IMG/VR virus record: IMGVR_UViG_3300032315_000814
Coordinates: 1 to 35,832 of that record
Strand: one strand, 5' to 3'
Source of the DNA: a virus
DNA length: 35,832 bases
Below the pieces are notes generated by a model. That model did no database searches. It was given only the letters and a program-made list of their open reading frames with translations, and was not told where the DNA came from. The position numbers and the translations under genes are program-made. Shown here piece after piece: positions 1-6,784 of the stretch. Within the stretch, counting starts at the first letter, position 1, and every line of letters starts with the position of its first letter.

Positions 1-53
1 ATGCCATGCCCCCGGCCCTTGTTGGCCTGCAACATGCGGATGTAGGGGTTCAT
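1..53 (-). CDS. ClpP-type head maturation protease, N-terminal part (continues at 35832)
   Basis: First 17 full codons of the protease, plus two bases of codon 18, whose main part lies at 35190-35832. The ATG is at 53-51 and overlaps the TGA of the portal gene (52-50) in an ATGA arrangement, with GAGG about 8 bases upstream. The codon split by the window ends is 2, 1, 35832 and reads ATC (Ile18). The frame then continues with Trp-Leu-Tyr-Asp into the protease body. The joined protein is 231 residues. This places the protease directly behind portal, the normal order in HK97-type head operons, and shows that the window ends are an arbitrary cut in a circle. Confidence 0.9.
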   Translation of the reverse strand, partial: MNPYIRMLQANKGRGHG

Positions 54-1297
54 GCCGACGCCTCACTTGGCTGCGCCGGCACCGCGCTGGGCAATTGCCC
101 GCGGACGGTTCGGCTCATATTAAGCACCGATCTCACCTCTTCGACGCTCATAAATGCAGGCTCGCCAGCGCGCCCAAGGGCGACACGCAGCGACTCAAAC
201 AGCGACTTGGTGTCCGCGCGTTCCAGTTCCGTCGTGTCGAACTCGGCCACGCGCGAGGCTGTGCGGAAGAATTTCCGGTTCATCTCGTTCTGGAATGCGT
301 TAAGGTGATCGCGCAGCGTAAACCGAACAAAGCCCACGCCCATTGCCTCGACGCCGCTGCCCCAGCTTGTCGTCTTGTCGGTGTAGCCGATCATAAAGCC
401 CGGCACGCCGTAGATGCGGGCGATTTCCTCGACCTGAAACTTCCGGGTTTCCAGGAGCTGCATTTCTTCCAGCGGCATCGTCAGCGTCTTAATGTCGAGG
501 CCGCCTTCAAGGATCATCGGCTTGCCGCCGTTCAGCGGGCCGCGATGCTGCTGCTCCAGCATCTCGCGCAGCCGGTCGATCTGCGCTTGCGTCAGATTGC
601 CGGCCGCCTTCAGCGCGTAATCCGGGCGCGCCATGTTGTCCAAGAACCGCGCCGAGAAGTCCTGCGCGCTGATCGCAAGCCGCCCACTGACACGCAACGC
701 ATGCCGCAGCGGCGACAGGCCGCGCAGCCCGTTAAAGCCGAAGCCGGGCACATGCAGCATGTCATCTTGATCGAGAATACGCATCTTCGCCGCCTCAGGC
801 GAAGGACTCTCAATCGTCTTGTCAGGCTGGATCTCATAGACCAGCCGCGAGCCGTCAGGCGTCGCAATCACGCGGACGCGGTTCGGATGGATCGGCACGA
901 GCCCAGCAATGCGGCCGGCAGGCCCGCGCACGATTTCCGCGAAGCCATCGCCGTGCAGCAGCTTAGAACCGACAAGGAATGACCAGCCAGCCGCCGCCGG
1001 CCAGCGGGGCGCGAACTGCTCGTTCAGCGTCCACCACAGATCATCATTCGGCAACCGGTCGCGGTCGCCATCCGCCGCGCGGCGGTAGATGTGCATCGGC
1101 AGCGACGCGATGGCACCCGCGATGAGCTGCACGCACGCATGCACAGCCGACACCGATAGCGCCGCTTGCTCGCTTGGCGCCGTGCTAGGCAAACCGCCCG
1201 TCAGCGCCTCGTATTCCAGCTTTCCGCGCCGAATAAACGAACTATCGACCGAGTTTTCAGGCGCAAACCACTTTGCGACGCGGGACAGGATACTCAC
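50..1297 (-). CDS. Phage portal protein (HK97 family)
   Basis: A 415-residue portal, the dodecameric ring at the capsid vertex through which DNA is packaged and ejected. The length and pattern fit the HK97 portal family: an N-terminal segment with AALSVSAVHACVQLIAGAIA, the SLPMHIYRR strand, a GDGFAEIVRG motif, the NMARPDYAL/LREMLEQQHRGP stem region, and the IARIYGVPGFMIGY segment near residue 290. The start is GTG at 1297, overlapping the stop of the large terminase in GTGA, so the two are probably translationally coupled. Its own stop overlaps the protease start. The terminase-portal-protease-capsid order supports the call. Confidence 0.95.
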   Translation of the reverse strand: MSILSRVAKWFAPENSVDSSFIRRGKLEYEALTGGLPSTAPSEQAALSVSAVHACVQLIAGAIASLPMHIYRRAADGDRDRLPNDDLWWTLNEQFAPRWPAAAGWSFLVGSKLLHGDGFAEIVRGPAGRIAGLVPIHPNRVRVIATPDGSRLVYEIQPDKTIESPSPEAAKMRILDQDDMLHVPGFGFNGLRGLSPLRHALRVSGRLAISAQDFSARFLDNMARPDYALKAAGNLTQAQIDRLREMLEQQHRGPLNGGKPMILEGGLDIKTLTMPLEEMQLLETRKFQVEEIARIYGVPGFMIGYTDKTTSWGSGVEAMGVGFVRFTLRDHLNAFQNEMNRKFFRTASRVAEFDTTELERADTKSLFESLRVALGRAGEPAFMSVEEVRSVLNMSRTVRGQLPSAVPAQPSEASA

Positions 1298-2934
1298 AAC
1301 AGCACCACCCGCGGATCAACAGTGGCCGGCGCGCGGGCCATCAGCTCGACCGCGTTAAACATCGCCATTAGCGGGTCGATTTTGGCCGAGCCCGACGCCT
1401 GCTTCGTGATGAGCATTGCGTTTCCTTTCGGCTCAACCTTTGCGTTCGACACGCACCAGGCCATGAGGCTTTGTCCCGCGTGGAACAGCGCGCCCTCTGC
1501 CAATTTCCGTTCAGTCAGCTTGATTGCGCCGCCCAGCCGCCAGCCCTGCGACACCGCCGCCATCTGCTCGGCGGCAAAGCCCGCGCCCGTCAGCGCATCC
1601 ACCGCCGCATGGCTGTTGCCAGGGTCGATGCCGATAGCGTGCCGTTCGGGAAGCAGCCCCGCATCCCGCACTTCAGCACAGATCGCGACCAGCTCGGCCA
1701 TGTCATCGCCAATGCGCTTAACCATCCGCAATTCATTGTCTGCGGCAAAGTCCCGCAGCCGCGCTGCGATGTCCTGCCGTCGCTTCAGCACCACCGGATG
1801 CGCCCAAGCCCGCGCCCAAGTCAGCCAGCGGCCCGTGTCGCGCTCGCGACCAACAACCGCCAGGCCGAGCAAGTCATCGCGCCCGCCGCCATCGACGCCG
1901 ATGGTGGCCACCTCGCACCGCGCCAGGATGGCGTCGAGCGTGATGGCCTTGTCGGTCTGCGCTTCCCAATCCTCACCGCCAGCCCAGCCATCCGACCGCA
2001 GCGCCAGGCCGATCTCGACGTTGAGATGCTGCGACGCCCAGCGCCGAAGCTCGCCATCGCCGCCGGCCTTCGCTGCCTCGTAATCCGGCACCAGCCGCTC
2101 GACGGTAATGGACCGGCCGGCGTTCGGCGTGACCATGTGCCAGTTCGCCGGGTCATCCCAGGCCACGCCGGGCGGGAACTCATACAGCACCGGCAGGATG
2201 GGCGCCTTCAGCGTGCCATCCCGCACCGCGCGGGCCTTGGTCAACTCTGCCTTGAACACGCCAGACGGCTGGCGCTCGCTCTGCGTCGTGATCGTGACCA
2301 GAAAGCCCTCAGGCTGGCTGATCAGCCCGCCGCGCAACTGCCCGATGACGCGATCCGCGTCCGGGGCCTCGGCGATAACGTGCAGCTCGTCCAGCAAGAT
2401 GCCCGCCGGCTTGGTGCCGGTGACGATCTTCGGGTCGAAGCTCTTAACCTTCAGAAAGGCGCCGGTTGGGCGAAAGGTGATGCGCTTGATGTGCTCTTGA
2501 ATGTGGAACTTGGCCGCCAGAACCTCGTCGGCCTCGATCATCCCGACCGCCTGGCGGAAGGCCAAGTCCGACACATCCTGCGTCGGCGCGACAATCAGAA
2601 ACTCGGCCCTCGGGCGCTTGTTCATCAGCAGCGCCGTGACCATGACCGCCGCGCCGGCTGTCGTCTTGGACTGCTTCTTCGGCACCATGACGAACAATTC
2701 GCGGATATGCCGCGCCTTGCCGTCCCATGAGCCGAACAGCGCCCGAACGATATCCTTCTGCCAATCGCCGGCCGCTTCGTCTAGCGGCGGCTTGCCCACT
2801 ACGTCCGGCAGCCGCAGCCGGCCGAAGATCGCGGCAGCCTTGTTCGCTTCCGCCGCCACAAGCGGCAACGCAGGCAAAAGCGTGCCCCCTGCCCGAATGC
2901 GATCCGGCCAGTCAGGGCAAGACAGATCCCACAT
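1294..2934 (-). CDS. Terminase large subunit (TerL)
   Basis: A 546-residue packaging motor with an N-terminal ATPase and C-terminal RNase H-like nuclease, of the HK97-like TerL family. Visible motifs are a Walker A variant VPKKQSKT (residues 84-91), Walker B GILLDE (178-183, catalytic Glu183), a TTQSE coupling motif (217-221), a nuclease aspartate in IGVDGGGRDD (Asp348), and a late acidic residue in KIDPLMAMFNA near residue 518. Length is normal for the family. The ATG at 2934 lies three bases after the small-subunit stop. The enzyme docks on the portal encoded next. No truncation is seen. Confidence 0.96.
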   Translation of the reverse strand: MWDLSCPDWPDRIRAGGTLLPALPLVAAEANKAAAIFGRLRLPDVVGKPPLDEAAGDWQKDIVRALFGSWDGKARHIRELFVMVPKKQSKTTAGAAVMVTALLMNKRPRAEFLIVAPTQDVSDLAFRQAVGMIEADEVLAAKFHIQEHIKRITFRPTGAFLKVKSFDPKIVTGTKPAGILLDELHVIAEAPDADRVIGQLRGGLISQPEGFLVTITTQSERQPSGVFKAELTKARAVRDGTLKAPILPVLYEFPPGVAWDDPANWHMVTPNAGRSITVERLVPDYEAAKAGGDGELRRWASQHLNVEIGLALRSDGWAGGEDWEAQTDKAITLDAILARCEVATIGVDGGGRDDLLGLAVVGRERDTGRWLTWARAWAHPVVLKRRQDIAARLRDFAADNELRMVKRIGDDMAELVAICAEVRDAGLLPERHAIGIDPGNSHAAVDALTGAGFAAEQMAAVSQGWRLGGAIKLTERKLAEGALFHAGQSLMAWCVSNAKVEPKGNAMLITKQASGSAKIDPLMAMFNAVELMARAPATVDPRVVLL

Positions 2935-2937
2935 CGG

Positions 2938-3306
2938 CTAGTTGAGCAACGCTTCCCAATCCGTCCCGCGCTCGGCGGTGCGGGCCACGATCTCACGCTG
3001 CTCTTTCTTGCCGAGTTCTTCGGCCTGCTGCTCGCGCCAGCCGGCACGGGTCTTCAGCCAGAAGATCGCCGCCGTAACGCCAGCGCTGCCCTTCTCGGTC
3101 GTCGCCCGCTGGAAAAGGCTCTGCGCGACCTTAGCGTTCGCCTCAATCGAGCCGGTCTGCAACTCGACCCAGAAATGCTTGCGGAGCGTCTTGGCGTCGA
3201 TATTCAGCACCGTGGCGATATCGCCCTGCGGCACGCCGTAGGCCGCCATTGCCTTGACCTGGCGCCGCTGGTCGTCGGTCGGCGCAAACGCGGGACGGCC
3301 CCTCAT
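2938..3306 (-). CDS. Terminase small subunit-like DNA-binding protein
   Basis: A 122-residue protein directly upstream of TerL. Residues about 10-45 form a helix-turn-helix of the type seen in small terminases (QVKAMAAYGVPQGDIATVLN, then AKTLRKHF). A charged helical region follows, ending in a TDWEALLN tail. Small terminases recognise the packaging site and recruit TerL. The assignment rests on the HTH, the size and the position next to TerL. Its ATG overlaps the stop of the upstream methyltransferase fragment (ATGA, 3303-3306). An unrelated HTH regulator is possible but less likely at this locus. Confidence 0.8.
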   Translation of the reverse strand: MRGRPAFAPTDDQRRQVKAMAAYGVPQGDIATVLNIDAKTLRKHFWVELQTGSIEANAKVAQSLFQRATTEKGSAGVTAAIFWLKTRAGWREQQAEELGKKEQREIVARTAERGTDWEALLN

Positions 3307-3551
3307 GCAGCGCCTCCCTTCCGTTCGGCTTCAAGCTCGGCAAACGTGCGCCCATCGCTTTCCAGCGTGGCCTGCTGGCCCGTGAAGTCCTGCCAACGCT
3401 TCACGGCCACATCGACGTAAGCCGGGTTTAACTCGATGGCGTGGCAAGAGCGGCCGGTCATCTCGGCGGCGATTATCGTGGTGCCAGAGCCGCTGAACGG
3501 CTCGTAAACCGCCTGGCCGGCGCTGCTGTTGTTCTCGATCGGGCGCTTCAT
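3303..3551 (-). CDS. C-terminal fragment of a ParB-linked DNA methyltransferase (probably not a stand-alone gene)
   Basis: An 82-residue open frame holding the SAM-binding end of a DNA methyltransferase: FSGSGTT at residues 19-25, then CHAIELNPAYVDVAVKRW. In this methylase class the DPPY motif comes first and FxGxG last, so this is the missing second half of the gene at 3548-4492. The same frame stays open upstream of the apparent ATG and reads a normal methylase stretch (KQTTLWQIEKPRKSETGHGT, then QKPVEC) back to about 3660. The ATG at 3551 is therefore an internal methionine, and its ATGA overlap with the first fragment is accidental. It is most likely part of a pseudogene. Reinitiation is possible but would yield only the SAM-binding lobe. 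Confidence 0.75.
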   Translation of the reverse strand: MKRPIENNSSAGQAVYEPFSGSGTTIIAAEMTGRSCHAIELNPAYVDVAVKRWQDFTGQQATLESDGRTFAELEAERKGGAA

Positions 3552-4492
3552 GCACTCGACGGGCTTTTGAGTGCCGTGGCCGGTTTCGGATTTGCGGGGC
3601 TTCTCGATCTGCCAGAGCGTGGTTTGCTTTCGACCGCCGTCGTAGTGTCGGCTACCGTCCCAGCGAACAGCCCCGCATGCCAGATATACGCCACATCACC
3701 GGGGAACAGCGCCCAGGCTTCGCGCCAATCGGCCTTGTCGTCGTTGAGAACTTTGCCCTTCGCAGCGTTCGGGCCGTTCAGGCCAGACTTTTCGCGCCAG
3801 CCCGGATCGTATTCGACGCCATACGGCGGGTCCGTCACCATGAGGTGCGGCTTCACGCCGTTCAGCGCCTTCTCGACCACCAGCGCGTCGGTGCAGTCGC
3901 CGCAGGCAATCCGATGCCGGCCCAGCACCCACACATCGCCCAGCACGCTCACAGGCTCGGCGGGCGGCTCAGGCACCTCGTCCGGATCGGTCAGGCCCGC
4001 CGTTTCATCAGCCAGCAGCGCAGCCAACTCATCGCCGCTAAAACCGGTCAGGCCCAGGTCAAACCCGTCGCCCTGCAACTCGCCCAACTCAACCTTGAGC
4101 AGCTCGGTATCCCAGCCGGCATTCAGCGCCAGCTTGTTGTCGGCCAGCACATAGGCCCTGCGCTGCGCCTCGGACCACCCGGCCGCCACCATAACCGGCA
4201 CTTCTGCCAGGCCCAGCTTCCGCGCCGCCATGACGCGCCCGTGGCCGGCAATGATGCCGCCGTTCTCGTCCACCAGCACCGGCGTCGTCCAGCCCCACTC
4301 GCGGATGCTGGCAGCGATCTGCGCGACTTGCTCGTCGGAATGCGTGCGGGCGTTGCGGGCATAGGGCACGAGGGACGCCACGCTGCGGCGTTCTACGCGA
4401 TCAGCGGGCCATTGGATGGCGGTCAAGCAGGGTGCCTCGCGTGTGGGCAGGGGAAAAAACCTGCGCGTGCGGTCGGACGCGGTCCCGGACAC
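3548..4492 (-). CDS. ParB-domain / DNA methyltransferase fusion, frameshifted and truncated
   Basis: This frame encodes 314 residues. Residues about 27-130 form a ParB/sulfiredoxin-fold domain (VPYARNARTHSDEQVAQIAA, then GIIAGHGRVMAARKLGL, then LADNKLAL). The start of an amino-methyltransferase follows: VWVLGRHRIACGDCTDALVV and the catalytic TDPPYGVEYDP. After AYIWHAGLFAGTVAD the sequence turns into low-complexity Ser/Arg/Pro codons and stops. The expected continuation is in the next frame (see 3303-3551), and roughly 45 residues normally found between the two parts are absent. An out-of-frame internal deletion near 3640-3670 explains both facts. The assigned start is GTG at 4492; a TTG at 4426 with GAGG upstream is an alternative. 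Such fusions in phages usually modify phage DNA. This copy should be inactive as a methylase, though the ParB domain could still be made. Confidence 0.85.
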   Translation of the reverse strand: MSGTASDRTRRFFPLPTREAPCLTAIQWPADRVERRSVASLVPYARNARTHSDEQVAQIAASIREWGWTTPVLVDENGGIIAGHGRVMAARKLGLAEVPVMVAAGWSEAQRRAYVLADNKLALNAGWDTELLKVELGELQGDGFDLGLTGFSGDELAALLADETAGLTDPDEVPEPPAEPVSVLGDVWVLGRHRIACGDCTDALVVEKALNGVKPHLMVTDPPYGVEYDPGWREKSGLNGPNAAKGKVLNDDKADWREAWALFPGDVAYIWHAGLFAGTVADTTTAVESKPRSGRSRSPANPKPATALKSPSSA

Positions 4493-4519
4493 CGCAGCCC
4501 CAGGCTTTTACCCCCCCCC

Positions 4520-4867
4520 CTACCCCTCGCCGCGGTTCGCCTGCCCCGCCGTGCGGCGAAGGTGGCAAGGGCGGCAGAGCGGGCGGAGGTTGGCAGGATC
4601 TAGCCGGCGCGGGTCATGCAGGCCGGTGAAGGGCTCGATGTGGTCAACGTCGGTGGCGGCGGTGATGCGGCCGACCTCGAAGCAGAAGCGGCACAGCGGC
4701 TCGGCGGTTAGGATGCGCTCGCGTAGCCTGCGCCAGTCCTGGCCATAGCCCCGCGCCGTGCTGCTCAGCCCATCGGCTCGGCTGAAGCCGGATGCTGCGG
4801 TTGCCGGGCTGGCGAGGCGGGGCGGCGCAGCGCCGAGACGGGGCGGCGCAGAGGTGAGGCGCTTCAT
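4520..4867 (-). CDS. HNH endonuclease
   Basis: A 115-residue HNH nuclease. The zinc and catalytic core is clear: Cys59-x2-Cys62 (LCRFC), Asp75-His76 in DVDHIEPF, Asn93 in NLRPL, and Cys98-x2-Cys101-His102 (LCRPCHLRRT). Residues 1-40 are a low-complexity Ala/Pro/Arg leader that may not be structured. HNH proteins encoded beside terminase are an established part of packaging in many cos phages, where they assist TerL in making the end cut. The position two genes upstream of the terminases fits that role. A run of ten C (4511-4520 on the plus strand) directly follows the stop. A homing-type HNH is the alternative. Confidence 0.9.
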   Translation of the reverse strand: MKRLTSAPPRLGAAPPRLASPATAASGFSRADGLSSTARGYGQDWRRLRERILTAEPLCRFCFEVGRITAATDVDHIEPFTGLHDPRRLDPANLRPLCRPCHLRRTAGQANRGEG

Positions 4868-4952
4868 GGGCTAGATACGGCAACGCCCGGCAGCCTCTCG
4901 GCCCCGGGCGCAGAAATACCAATTAACGAAATGGCTACCTTAGACCGTGCAG
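4868..4952. other. Intergenic gap upstream of the packaging genes; candidate cos or late-promoter region
   Basis: 85 bases with no gene between the DUF6456-like gene and the HNH/terminase block. It holds an AT-rich patch at about 4917-4933, unusual in this GC-rich genome. On the minus strand a perfect TTGACA (4961-4956) sits at the end of the preceding gene, but no convincing -10 follows at the right spacing. In HNH-containing cos phages the cos site lies close to the HNH and terminase genes, so this gap is one place to look. Nothing in the bases proves either role. Confidence 0.25.
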
Positions 4953-5468
4953 TCATGTCAAGCCATAATGCTCGGCCAGCCGATCCAGCGCCGCCAGCAG
5001 ATACCCCTGCGCCCGCTGCACCGGCCAGCCCTTGCACTCAGCCCATCCGGCCACCGTGCCGTGACTGATGACGCACCACGACAGCGCCGACATGGCGACG
5101 ATGCCGACCGCCTGCGCGGCCTCGCGGTAATCAGTCGCGGCGGCAAGCTGAGCGTCGGCGTAACCGGACGGCGCGCCCGTCCGGTCCACATAGACGGCCA
5201 GCCGATCCCGCGCCCCCATGACGCCTAGGGCATAGGCATCGTGTAGCCGGATGGCCGCGTCGCGGTGCCCTTGGTCAATAGTGCCGTTCCGCAGCAGGAC
5301 ATCCGGCGCCCATTCGCGGCGAGCGCGCCGGACCGTGCGGTTAGGCGCATCCGGGTCTGGCGCGTCTTCCAGCACCAGCTCGCCCCGCTGGTGCCGGATC
5401 TGCGGGCCGAGGTCGAAGACAGGCTCGGCAACAGGGCGAGCGATGCGGCGTCGGCTCATGGCGGTCAT
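4953..5468 (-). CDS. DUF6456-like protein, possible late regulator
   Basis: A 171-residue protein. The middle (RTVRRARREWAPDVLLRNG, then IDQGHRDAAIRLHDAYALGV) and the C-terminus (WPVQRAQGYLLAALDRLAEHYGL) resemble the DUF6456 family, found mainly in alphaproteobacteria and their phages. The molecular function of that family is not established. The position between early replication genes and the packaging block is where lambdoid phages keep their late-gene activator, so a regulatory role is an inference from context only. The ATG at 5468 overlaps the stop of the gene upstream (ATGA). An in-frame ATG three codons later is possible. Confidence 0.65.
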   Translation of the reverse strand: MTAMSRRRIARPVAEPVFDLGPQIRHQRGELVLEDAPDPDAPNRTVRRARREWAPDVLLRNGTIDQGHRDAAIRLHDAYALGVMGARDRLAVYVDRTGAPSGYADAQLAAATDYREAAQAVGIVAMSALSWCVISHGTVAGWAECKGWPVQRAQGYLLAALDRLAEHYGLT

Positions 5469-5671
5469 CCTGCGCGGAACTCAAGGCCCGTGGGCTCTCG
5501 CACCATCGGCATCTCGGCCAGCGCGTCGGCGGCTTGCTCTAGGGTGGCGGCGTTGCTCATCGCGAAGGTGCAGCCCTTCGCCTTGTCGCGGATGCGGCGC
5601 GCCATCGCGCGCAGGAACACGGCTGCATCACCAACGCCGTCGCGCCAAGCCGCGCGTTCTGATGGGGTCAT
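5465..5671 (-). CDS. Small hypothetical protein (68 aa)
   Basis: A 68-residue, mostly helical protein with a basic patch (AMARRIRDKAKG, residues 23-34) and a C-terminus rich in Ala and Glu. It has no recognised motif. Both ends overlap neighbours by four bases (ATGA at 5668-5671 and 5465-5468). This fits the continuous chain of coupled small genes here and supports its being real. Confidence 0.6.
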   Translation of the reverse strand: MTPSERAAWRDGVGDAAVFLRAMARRIRDKAKGCTFAMSNAATLEQAADALAEMPMVREPTGLEFRAG

Positions 5672-5820
5672 CGCGCATTGCTCCCGCTATGCCAGCCGTG
5701 CGGCGGCGGGCGGTTGTCGTTAGAAGCCTTTAGGAAGCCCGCAGGCGCGTTTTGAGCGCCCTGCGCTGTAGGGGTAGCAGGCACGCCTGCAATCGCGCTG
5801 TGCGGCCATCCTGGCGTCAT
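5668..5820 (-). CDS. Very small hypothetical protein (50 aa)
   Basis: A 50-codon gene starting at the ATG at 5820, which overlaps the TGA of the upstream gene, and ending inside the start of the next gene (5668-5671). The protein has an FLKASNDNRPPP motif followed by a GW (residues 33-46), a string I have the impression recurs in small phage proteins of this type. It is otherwise Pro/Ala/Asn-rich and probably unstructured. A longer open frame runs through it from 6582, but that upstream part is a shadow of other genes. The function is unknown. Confidence 0.55.
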   Translation of the reverse strand: MTPGWPHSAIAGVPATPTAQGAQNAPAGFLKASNDNRPPPHGWHSGSNAR

Positions 5821-6104
5821 TGGCCGCCCTCCTGCTCCAGCGCCGCCGTCAGGATGCGCCGGGCCTCGGCCACAGCGGGCGGGTTGCGCTCCAGCATCCC
5901 AGCCGCGTGGCGGCAGGCGGGGAAGCCTGCATCGGCGCCGCTGGCGAGCATGGCGTGCGCTTGGTCCACGAAACCGGCCGCAAGCAGCGCCAGCGCCATG
6001 CGCTGCGTGTCCGCTGGGTCGCCTGGGGTGGCAAGCACGATAGGCTCTAACCGCGACGGCCAGCGATGCGCGCCGGCCGGGCCGTATGGGCGCGCTGGCG
6101 TCAT
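5817..6104 (-). CDS. Hypothetical protein (95 aa)
   Basis: A 95-residue protein. I start it at the ATG at 6104, which forms an ATGA overlap with the stop of the 182-residue gene upstream. The open frame extends 11 codons further, but those read as the neighbour's shadow. The C-terminal half is helical (MALALLAAGFVDQAHAMLAS and VAEARRILTAALEQEGGQ), suggesting a helical-repeat or dimerising fold. No catalytic motif was recognised. Confidence 0.6.
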   Translation of the reverse strand: MTPARPYGPAGAHRWPSRLEPIVLATPGDPADTQRMALALLAAGFVDQAHAMLASGADAGFPACRHAAGMLERNPPAVAEARRILTAALEQEGGQ

Positions 6105-6649
6105 GCAGCATTGCCCGGCGGATCGCCCGCGCCCCACTCGCCGAATGGGATGGCGTCCTGCGGAACCCTGCCGACAGGCGGCAAGCGCGGCGGCAGGATC
6201 TCGGCGCCGGGGAACATGTCCTTAATGGACGACACGATGGGGATCGACCGGACCAGCACCGCCAGCTCGGCCACCGTCCAGACGCTGTAGTGCTGCCGCC
6301 CATCCGCCTTGGCGCGGAGGTCGAGCGCCTGGCGGTGGTGGTTGTCGAGCGCCACGGCGAACAGCTTGCCGGGCTCCCATTCGGCCTCGGCCACCGGCCC
6401 CGGCAGCGGCTCATGGCCAAGCTTGCGCGCCTCGCCATCCAGCGCCGCCCAGCCTCGGGCGATGCTGGCCCGCACGGCTTCCCAAGTCTGCCCGGCCGGC
6501 GGCCAGTCTGCCGACAGCATGTCCAGCGCCGCCTGGAAGCGGGCCGCCGTTTCGGGCGAGACGAGCAGCGGCAGGCGACCAATCCCCCATTGCCGCTCGT
6601 AGCCAGAGGCGATGGCGTCGAGTTCTGCGGGGGTCATTGCTGCCGCCAT
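6101..6649 (-). CDS. Hypothetical early protein (182 aa)
   Basis: A 182-residue soluble protein with no family I recognise. Tryptophans are spread along it (Trp21, 49, 56, 66, 92, 124), and a hydrophobic stretch (SVWTVAELAVLVRSIPIVSS) lies near residue 122, too polar at its edges for a confident membrane segment. Two start codons are possible: ATG at 6649 or the in-frame ATG at 6637. Neither has a strong ribosome-binding site. It is the first gene after the iteron region at 6659-6784, so its transcription passes through or starts at that region. Confidence 0.65.
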   Translation of the reverse strand: MAAAMTPAELDAIASGYERQWGIGRLPLLVSPETAARFQAALDMLSADWPPAGQTWEAVRASIARGWAALDGEARKLGHEPLPGPVAEAEWEPGKLFAVALDNHHRQALDLRAKADGRQHYSVWTVAELAVLVRSIPIVSSIKDMFPGAEILPPRLPPVGRVPQDAIPFGEWGAGDPPGNAA

Positions 6650-6658
6650 TCTGAACGG

Positions 6659-6784
6659 CCGGACAGGACGGACACCGGACCGGACATGGACACCCCTTTA
6701 GGGGGATGTCCTGTCCGTCCGGTTTTGGGACATGGTTGTCCGGCTTGTCCGTCCGATGTCCGGTTTTCTAAATTTCTGTTCATA
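6659..6784. repeat. Iteron-like GGACA/TGTCC array with a long hairpin; candidate replication origin
   Basis: In about 100 bases there are five GGACA copies (6661, 6670, 6682, 6688, 6728) and five TGTCC copies (6707, 6712, 6737, 6746, 6757). The central part, 6675-6722, folds as one imperfect palindrome. Its arms are CCGGAC, GGACA, GGACA, CCCC around a TTTA loop (6697-6700), then GGGG, TGTCC, TGTCC, GTCCGG, giving about 20 paired positions with short bulges. An AT-rich stretch (6764-6784) lies at the right edge. Repeats, dyad and AT-rich flank next to the primase-helicase gene are the usual anatomy of an initiator-dependent origin. The same TGTCC core is the operator half-site of the lysogeny switch. 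Function is inferred. Confidence 0.55.

Noticed and set aside
95-2730. Long plus-strand open frames opposite portal and terminase (95-982 and 1471-2730)
   Set aside because: These are mirror images of highly GC-rich coding sequence, with His/Arg/Pro-rich products and no motif. Portal and TerL on the minus strand carry full family signatures.
4956-4961. Perfect TTGACA on the minus strand as a late promoter
   Set aside because: No acceptable -10 lies at 15-19 bases, and the hexamer codes for the last residues of the preceding protein.
5821-6582. Long minus-strand frame 5668-6582 as a 304-residue protein
   Set aside because: Its upstream two thirds overlap the better 182- and 95-residue genes and are Arg/Pro/Ser-rich. 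Only its last 50 codons, with an ATGA-coupled start, are retained as a gene.
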